Source: Roseomonas sp. OT10 (lineage in GTDB: Bacteria > Pseudomonadota > Alphaproteobacteria > Acetobacterales > Acetobacteraceae). From it: a DNA stretch of 64,000 nt. A program made the translations under genes and the position numbers. The stretch spans positions 3,120,001-3,184,000 of the forward strand of contig NZ_CP087719.1 in the NCBI RefSeq assembly GCF_020991085.1. The letters run 5' to 3'. Under the pieces are notes generated by a model. It saw only the letters and a program-made list of their open reading frames with translations, was not told where the DNA came from and ran no database searches. Below, in pieces: positions 60,535 to 64,000 of this stretch (the first letter of the stretch is position 1; every line of letters begins with the position of its first letter).

Positions 60535-61722
60535 GGTTGGCTGTTCCCGGGCCGCCACGGCGCGCAGGGCGATCAGCGCCGGGGCCAGGGCGAGGAGCAG
60601 CAGGGCCACGCGCAGGCTGGCGCCCTGGGCGAGGAAGCCGATCAGCGGCGGCCCGGCCAGCATCCCGGCATAGCCCAGGGTTGCCACGGCGGCGACGCCG
60701 CGTCCCGGCGTGGCCCCACCCGCGCGCCCGGCGGCGGTGAACAGCACGGGGGCGGCGTTGGACAGGCCCAGCCCCACCAGGGCGAGGCCGGTCATCCCCG
60801 CCTCCAGCCGCGGCACGGCCAGGGCGAGCAGCAGGCCCGCTGCCGCGAGCGTCCCGCCCCAGCGCAGCGCGCGCTCGCCCCCCAAGCGGCGCACCACCGC
60901 GTCGCCCGTCAGTCGGCCGAGCGTCATGGCGAGCGAGAAGGCCGCGAAGCCGCCGGCGGCGGCCGCGTCGGAGGCACCGTTGCCGATCAGGTAGAGGGCG
61001 GACCAGTCGGCCACCGCGCCCTCGGTGAAGAAGGCCAGCAGGGCGAGGATTCCCAGCCCCAGCATGGCGCGGTCGGGCAGGACGAAGCCGTGGCCGGCCT
61101 CCGCCGCCTCGCCGGGTGGCGGGGTGGGGTGGCCCAGGAAGGGCACCGCCAGCAGCAGGCCCACGGCGGACAGCGCCGCCAGCACGCCCAGGCAGAGCGC
61201 CGCATCCGCCCCGGCCGCCAGCAGGGCGCCGCCCAGCGCCGCCCCGGCCAGCCCGCCCAGCGAGAAGGCGGCGTGGAAGGAGGACATGATGGCCGCGCCC
61301 CAGTGCCGCTCGATCAGGGCGGCGTGGGTGTTCATCGCCACGTCCACGCTGCCGAAGCCCATGCCCAGCAGCGTCACCAGCGGCACGAAGGCCCAGAGCG
61401 TGGGGGCGTGCGGCAGCGCCGCCATCACGGCGGCGAAGCCCAGGCCACAGAGCAAGATCAGCCGCGCCGCGCCGACCTTCCCCGCCAGGTGCCCGGCCAG
61501 CGGCATGGCCAGGATGGCGCCGCCGGCCACGCCGAGCAGCGCCACGCCCAGGGTCGCATCTGTCAGGCCGAGCCCGGCCTTGAGGAGGGGGATGTTCACC
61601 GCCCAGCCGCCGAAGCCCAGCCCGGCGACCAGGAAGACGAGGGAGGTCGCCAGGCGCGGGGTCCAGCGCCGGTCGGGGGCGCGCGTATCGGAGGAGGGAG
61701 CGGGAGACGTGTCGGTCACCAT
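60532..61722 (-). CDS. MFS transporter (YbjJ-like)
   Basis: A 396-residue major facilitator with about 12 hydrophobic helices. It begins RLATSLVFLVAGLGFGGWAVNIPLLKAGLGLTDATLGVALLGVAGGAILAMPLAGHLAGKVGAARLILLCG, which resembles the YbjJ/fucose-permease branch. The substrate is unknown. It starts 17 bp after mlaF on the same strand and could be part of that transcript. Its stop codon is the outer end of repeat copy D. Confidence 0.87.
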   Translation of the reverse strand: MVTDTSPAPSSDTRAPDRRWTPRLATSLVFLVAGLGFGGWAVNIPLLKAGLGLTDATLGVALLGVAGGAILAMPLAGHLAGKVGAARLILLCGLGFAAVMAALPHAPTLWAFVPLVTLLGMGFGSVDVAMNTHAALIERHWGAAIMSSFHAAFSLGGLAGAALGGALLAAGADAALCLGVLAALSAVGLLLAVPFLGHPTPPPGEAAEAGHGFVLPDRAMLGLGILALLAFFTEGAVADWSALYLIGNGASDAAAAGGFAAFSLAMTLGRLTGDAVVRRLGGERALRWGGTLAAAGLLLALAVPRLEAGMTGLALVGLGLSNAAPVLFTAAGRAGGATPGRGVAAVATLGYAGMLAGPPLIGFLAQGASLRVALLLLALAPALIALRAVAAREQPT

Positions 61723-61738
61723 GGGACAGGCGGAAGGG

Positions 61739-62530
61739 CTACTTCCGCAGCTCCATGGCGATGGGCCCGTCGCGCTCGCCGCGGGCGAACTGATCCACCA
61801 TGGCGTTGCCCGTCTCGCCCAGGCTCGCAGCCGGGCCGGTCCAGACGATCCGCCCGTGGTGGATCATCGCCGCATCGTCGCCGATGCGCCGGGCGCTGGA
61901 CATGTCGTGGGTGATGGAGACGGCGGTGGCGCCCAGGCGCTTCACGCAATCCACGATCAGCCCGTCGATCACCGCGCCCATGATCGGGTCGAGCCCGGTG
62001 GTGGGCTCGTCGAAGAACAGCATCTCCGGCTCGGAGGCGATGGCGCGCGCGAGGCCCACGCGCTTCTGCATGCCGCCCGACAGCTCGGCGGGGGAAAGGT
62101 CGCCGACGCTGGCATCGAGCCCGACCTGGGCCAGCACCTCCGCCGCCCGGTCGCGCGCCTGCGCCCGGTTCAGCCGCCGCTGCGCCAGCAGCTTGAAGGC
62201 GACGTTCTCCCAGACCGGCAGGCTGTCGAACAGGGCGGCGTTCTGGAACAGCATGCCGGTGCGGTCCAGCACCGCGCGCCGCTCAGCCCGGCTCATCGCC
62301 AGCAGATCCTTGCCGTCGATCTCGATCGTGCCGGAATCGGGCGTGATAATGCCCAGGATGCACTTGATGGTGACGGACTTGCCGGAGCCCGACCCGCCCA
62401 GGATGACCATGGAATGGCCGGGCATCACGTCCAGGTCCACCCCGTCCAGCACCTGCTTGGCGCCGAAGGCCTTGCGCAGCCCGCGCAGGCGGATCTTGGG
62501 GACGGCCGCTTCCGAGAGGGGGGCGCTCAT
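61739..62530 (-). CDS. mlaF: Phospholipid-trafficking ABC ATPase
   Basis: A 263-residue ATPase of the MlaF family. Walker A is GGSGSGKSVTIKCI, the signature is LSGGMQKRVGLARAI, Walker B is MLFFDEPTTGLD and the H-loop is AVSITHDMSSARRIGDDAAMIHHG. These proteins drive lipid transport between inner and outer membrane. The GSGSGKSVTIKCILGIITPDSG segment is typical of MlaF. Its ATG overlaps the mlaE stop (ATGA), confirming the pair. MlaD/MlaB/MlaC are not in the window. Confidence 0.93.
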   Translation of the reverse strand: MSAPLSEAAVPKIRLRGLRKAFGAKQVLDGVDLDVMPGHSMVILGGSGSGKSVTIKCILGIITPDSGTIEIDGKDLLAMSRAERRAVLDRTGMLFQNAALFDSLPVWENVAFKLLAQRRLNRAQARDRAAEVLAQVGLDASVGDLSPAELSGGMQKRVGLARAIASEPEMLFFDEPTTGLDPIMGAVIDGLIVDCVKRLGATAVSITHDMSSARRIGDDAAMIHHGRIVWTGPAASLGETGNAMVDQFARGERDGPIAMELRK

Positions 62531-63312
62531 CGCGAGAAGAAGGCCTCGGTCAGCACGTAGTCCAGCGCCAGGATCAGGATGGAGGAGGTCACGACCGCGG
62601 CGGTGGTGGAGCCGCCCACCCCCTGGGCCCCGCCCTTGGAGTTGTAGCCGCACCAGGTGCCCATCAGCGTGATGACGAAGCCGAAGACCGCGGCCTTCAC
62701 CAGCCCGGACACCACGTCCATCGTCTGCAGCGCGTCGAAGGTGGCCTTGAGGTAGGCGCCGGAGGTGAAGTCCAGCTTCAGCGTCGCCACCAGCCAGCCG
62801 CCCATCACCCCCAGCACGTCCGCCACCAGCACCAGCAGCGGCATGGCCAGGATGCCGGCCAGCAGGCGGGGCGTGACGAGGTACTTCATCGGGTCGGTGG
62901 AGAGGGTGGTCAGCGCGTCGATCTGGTCGGTGACGCGCATGGTGCCGATCTCGGCCGCGAAGGAGGCGCCGATCCGCCCGGCCACCATCAGCCCGGCCAG
63001 CACCGGCCCCAGCTCCCGCGTCAGGGAGATGACGACGATCGAGGCCACCGCGCTCTCCGCGCTGAAGCGCGAGAAGCCGGTATAGGATTGCAGCGCCAGC
63101 ACCATGCCGGTGAAGACCGCCGTCAGCGCCACCACCGGCAGCGAGAAATAGGCCGTCTCGACGAAGGCGCGCACGAACTGGCGGCCGTGGAAGGGCGGCC
63201 GCACCAGGCCCGACAGCGCCTCCAGCGCGAAGAGCGTCACGGCACCGACCGAGCGGCACAGGTCGAGCCCGCCCCGGCCAAGCCGGGCGACGGCGTCGAG
63301 CAGGGCGTTCAC
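62527..63312 (-). CDS. mlaE: MlaE-family phospholipid ABC permease
   Basis: A 261-residue permease of the MlaE/TRIC10/TGD1 family, with the conserved central region LQSYTGFSRFSAESAVASIVVISLTRELGPVLAGLMVAGRIGASFAAEIGTMRVTDQIDAL. Later helices include DFTSGAYLKATFDALQTMDVVSGLVKAAVFGFVIT and GYNSKGGAQGVGGSTT. It forms the membrane core of the lipid importer/exporter with MlaF. I chose GTG 63312 (VNALLDAVARLG) because the first amphipathic helix starts there. Confidence 0.93.
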   Translation of the reverse strand: MNALLDAVARLGRGGLDLCRSVGAVTLFALEALSGLVRPPFHGRQFVRAFVETAYFSLPVVALTAVFTGMVLALQSYTGFSRFSAESAVASIVVISLTRELGPVLAGLMVAGRIGASFAAEIGTMRVTDQIDALTTLSTDPMKYLVTPRLLAGILAMPLLVLVADVLGVMGGWLVATLKLDFTSGAYLKATFDALQTMDVVSGLVKAAVFGFVITLMGTWCGYNSKGGAQGVGGSTTAAVVTSSILILALDYVLTEAFFSR

Positions 63313-63493
63313 GCGGGCCGGGCCGGGCTGGGGCGAGGATGCACGGGGTCGCGAATGAGGCGGGTCCCTGGAGTGGCCGTCCCTGGCGTCCGGCGGGGCC
63401 GGCAAGACGGGTGGATGGCCTGCCGTGTCACGCGGTGGCCGAGCATGCAGATAGCCGCGCCTCCCGCCGGGGGCAACCGGGCCGGCGGGGACG

Positions 63494-64000
63494 TTACCGC
63501 GGGGGTGGTTCCCGCTCCGGCGCGGTGGCGTCGAAGGCGGGGTGGTAGGTGACGGCACCTTCGGGCGTCCCGGCCGAGAAGGCCAGGGCCTGGAAGTATT
63601 CCGGCGGCACGCCCTCCAGCCACAGGCGGGGGTCGGGCCGGAAGCCGAGGCGGCCGTAGAAGCCCGGGTCGCCCAGCACCACGCAGCCCCCCGACCCCAG
63701 CGCCCGCAGCCGTTCCAGCCCCGCCCGCACCAGCGCCGTGCCGATTCCCCCGCGCTGGCGGTCCGGCCGGACCGCGACCGGCCCCAGCCCGTGCCAGTTC
63801 GACGCCGCGCCCCCGATCCGCACCGGCGAGAAGGCGACATGCCCGACCAGGAGGCCGACCAGGGCGCCGCCGGATTCCGCCACCAGGGAGAGGGTCAGCG
63901 CCCCGGCCCGGCGCAGGGCGCCGACCAGCGCCGCCTCGGCGCCGCTGGCATGGGGCGCGCCGTCGAAGGCCGCGGCGACCAGGACGGCGATGGCCGCCGC
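63494..64000 (-). CDS. GNAT family N-acetyltransferase (YhbS-like), 5' end beyond the window
   Basis: The frame stays open to the window edge, so the N-terminus is missing; about 168 residues are present. The text ALVGALRRAGALTLSLVAESGGALVGLLVGHVAFSPVRIGG, then the acetyl-CoA loop VRPDRQRGGIGTALVRAGLERLRALG and VLGDPGFYGRLGFRP, are typical of YhbS-type GNATs. It acetylates an amine using acetyl-CoA; the acceptor is unknown. The 181 bp between it and mlaE contain no feature I recognise. Confidence 0.9.
   Translation of the reverse strand, partial: AAAIAVLVAAAFDGAPHASGAEAALVGALRRAGALTLSLVAESGGALVGLLVGHVAFSPVRIGGAASNWHGLGPVAVRPDRQRGGIGTALVRAGLERLRALGSGGCVVLGDPGFYGRLGFRPDPRLWLEGVPPEYFQALAFSAGTPEGAVTYHPAFDATAPEREPPPR

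Noticed and set aside
1-64000. tRNA, rRNA, CRISPR arrays, prophage or integrase genes
   Set aside because: I looked through the gaps for tRNA-like cloverleaf sequence, short regular repeats and recombinase or transposase motifs and found none.

Overview
The window is very GC-rich (roughly 70-75% by eye) chromosomal DNA from an alphaproteobacterium. An Acetobacteraceae / Roseomonas-like organism is the best guess. The reasons are the mix of Bug-type tricarboxylate-transport binding proteins, a DUF1674 (SDHAF4-like) protein, MmcB, HldE, MlaE/MlaF and peptide/polyamine ABC systems, together with the overall codon style. The organism call is inference. I saw no rRNA, tRNA, CRISPR array, integrase or transposase.

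Layout. 1-9.3 kb is mixed housekeeping and metabolism: the end of a Bug binding protein, an alpha/beta hydrolase, a branched-chain aminotransferase, an aromatic-ring FAD monooxygenase, HtpX, a DUF1674 protein, an MFS carrier, the glycolate oxidase Fe-S subunit and a TPR protein. 9.4-14.1 kb is a lower-GC minus-strand glycan cluster of two to three glycosyltransferases and a methyltransferase, with coiled-coil stalks and translational coupling. 14.5-31.4 kb is an almost unbroken plus-strand run. It holds a polyamine-type ABC importer, an RraA-like protein, two peptide-type binding proteins, an SDR, an amidohydrolase, a DppB permease, a DppC-DppD fusion, an OppF ATPase, a Gfo/Idh oxidoreductase and a DUF885 protein.

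31.5-39.5 kb is a homogentisate catabolic locus. A divergent MarR regulator faces a flavoprotein hydroxylase, a DUF2783 small protein, a degenerate metallo-beta-lactamase-fold protein, HmgA, FahA, a Bug binding protein and MaiA. This should take a hydroxylated aromatic acid through homogentisate to fumarate and acetoacetate. 39.7-49 kb carries small conserved families (MYG1, DUF1993, a YgjP-like peptidase, a cupin, a YcgN-like protein), an FAD oxidoreductase, a LysR/Bug divergent pair, an aldo/keto reductase and MmcB. 49-64 kb carries a chemoreceptor, dGTPase, a sorbosone-dehydrogenase-like protein with cytochrome c, HldE, two unrecognised proteins, an ABC-2 exporter, an MFS carrier, MlaF/MlaE and a truncated GNAT.

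The most notable unexplained structure is a dispersed element of about 400-450 bp present four times (about 4.0, 47.0, 50.9 and 60.1 kb). Each copy lies between the 3' ends of convergent genes, has imperfect terminal inverted repeats, and carries several conserved hairpins. In every copy the TGA stop codon of one flanking gene is formed by the outermost bases of a terminal repeat. A second theme is a set of enzymes with altered active-site motifs (SDR, MBL-fold protein, DUF885 protein, RraA-like protein).
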